From contig JABHNP010000035.1 in assembly GCA_018694455.1 (NCBI GenBank), forward strand, positions 1 through 5,888: a stretch of DNA of 5,888 bases, written 5' to 3'. The DNA is from Planctomycetaceae bacterium. GTDB taxonomy: Bacteria; Planctomycetota; Planctomycetia; Pirellulales; UBA1268. A program made the translations under genes and the position numbers. Of this stretch, positions 5,610 through 5,888 are shown piece after piece (the stretch's first letter is position 1; every line of letters starts with the position of its first letter). Below the pieces are notes generated by a model that made no database searches, was not told where the DNA came from, and was given only the letters and a program-made list of their open reading frames with translations.

Positions 5610-5888
5610 TCAATTTTTAGATTCGTTGAGCTGCGATCGTACACGATCATATTCCGGGTTGACGCATTTGTCTCCCCAACGCTTCAAGGCCGCAAGTAAA
5701 CCAGCATCACTTTCGGTTGCCTGGCCCTGATCGCCAGTTTCTGCAATCCAGTCTTTCAACATCGTACGATGCTCTTCAAGCTCTTTCTGAAATGCAGAAT
5801 CTTCAGCAAGATTATGAATTTCATGAGGATCGTTTTCCAGATCATACAGCTCTTCAGGCGGCTTTTCTGGACCAAAGAAAATGAGTTG
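5610..5888 (-). CDS. C-terminus of a second sulfatase (partial, runs off the right edge)
   Basis: An open frame enters at the right edge on the minus strand and ends in TGA at 5612-5610, giving the last 92 residues of a protein. Residues 11-17 and on read PEELYDLENDPHE, continuing IHNLAED to residue 30. This is the C-terminal signature of formylglycine sulfatases (LYDLxxDPxExxNLA). A helical segment (FQKELEEHRTMLKDWIAETGD) and a charged tail follow. The catalytic half lies outside the window, so intactness and substrate cannot be judged. It is not a copy of the sulfatase at 99-1550, whose C-terminus is different and Lys/Gly-rich. It is separated from the sigma operon by a tRNA and the gene-free stretch, so it probably belongs to another transcription unit. 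Confidence 0.85.
   Translation of the reverse strand, partial: QLIFFGPEKPPEELYDLENDPHEIHNLAEDSAFQKELEEHRTMLKDWIAETGDQGQATESDAGLLAALKRWGDKCVNPEYDRVRSQLNESKN

Overview
The window looks like chromosomal DNA of a bacterium of the Planctomycetota (a Pirellulaceae- or Gimesia-like marine lineage). This rests on family recognition, not a database search. The signs are an ECF sigma factor of the kind amplified in planctomycetes, formylglycine-type sulfatases, EF-hand domains on exported proteins, Gly/Lys-rich low-complexity tails, and a tRNA without an encoded CCA end. Base composition is moderate and even by eye, and no insertion sequence, integrase or CRISPR array is visible.

Everything recognisable is on the minus strand, so transcription runs from high to low coordinates. 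At the right edge (5610-5888) is the C-terminus of one sulfatase. A tRNA-Arg(CCU) follows at 5495-5567, then a gene-free stretch of about 330 bases (5163-5494). From 5162 down to the left edge runs one tightly packed six-gene cluster: ECF sigma factor; membrane-anchored anti-sigma-like protein; exported EF-hand/metallophosphoesterase; small exported EF-hand protein; exported sulfatase; and the first 33 codons of a further exported protein cut by the window edge. Four of the five junctions are stop/start overlaps (three ATGA, one TGATG). The fifth is a gap of 33 bases, or 12 if a GTG start is used. The cluster should therefore be one translationally coupled operon.

The likely logic, which is inference, is a self-contained regulon. 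The sigma factor would be held by the membrane protein, whose long extracytoplasmic domain could sense a signal. The output in the same transcript would be two secreted ester hydrolases (phosphoester and sulfate ester) and small calcium-binding proteins. That suits attack on sulfated or phosphorylated polysaccharide or another extracellular polymer, but the sequence does not show the substrate.

Three elements are easy to miss: the partial gene at 1-99, the partial sulfatase at 5610-5888, and the tRNA. The start of the anti-sigma-like gene is best placed at 4620 rather than 4665, because that ATG overlaps the sigma stop codon and has a strong ribosome binding site.
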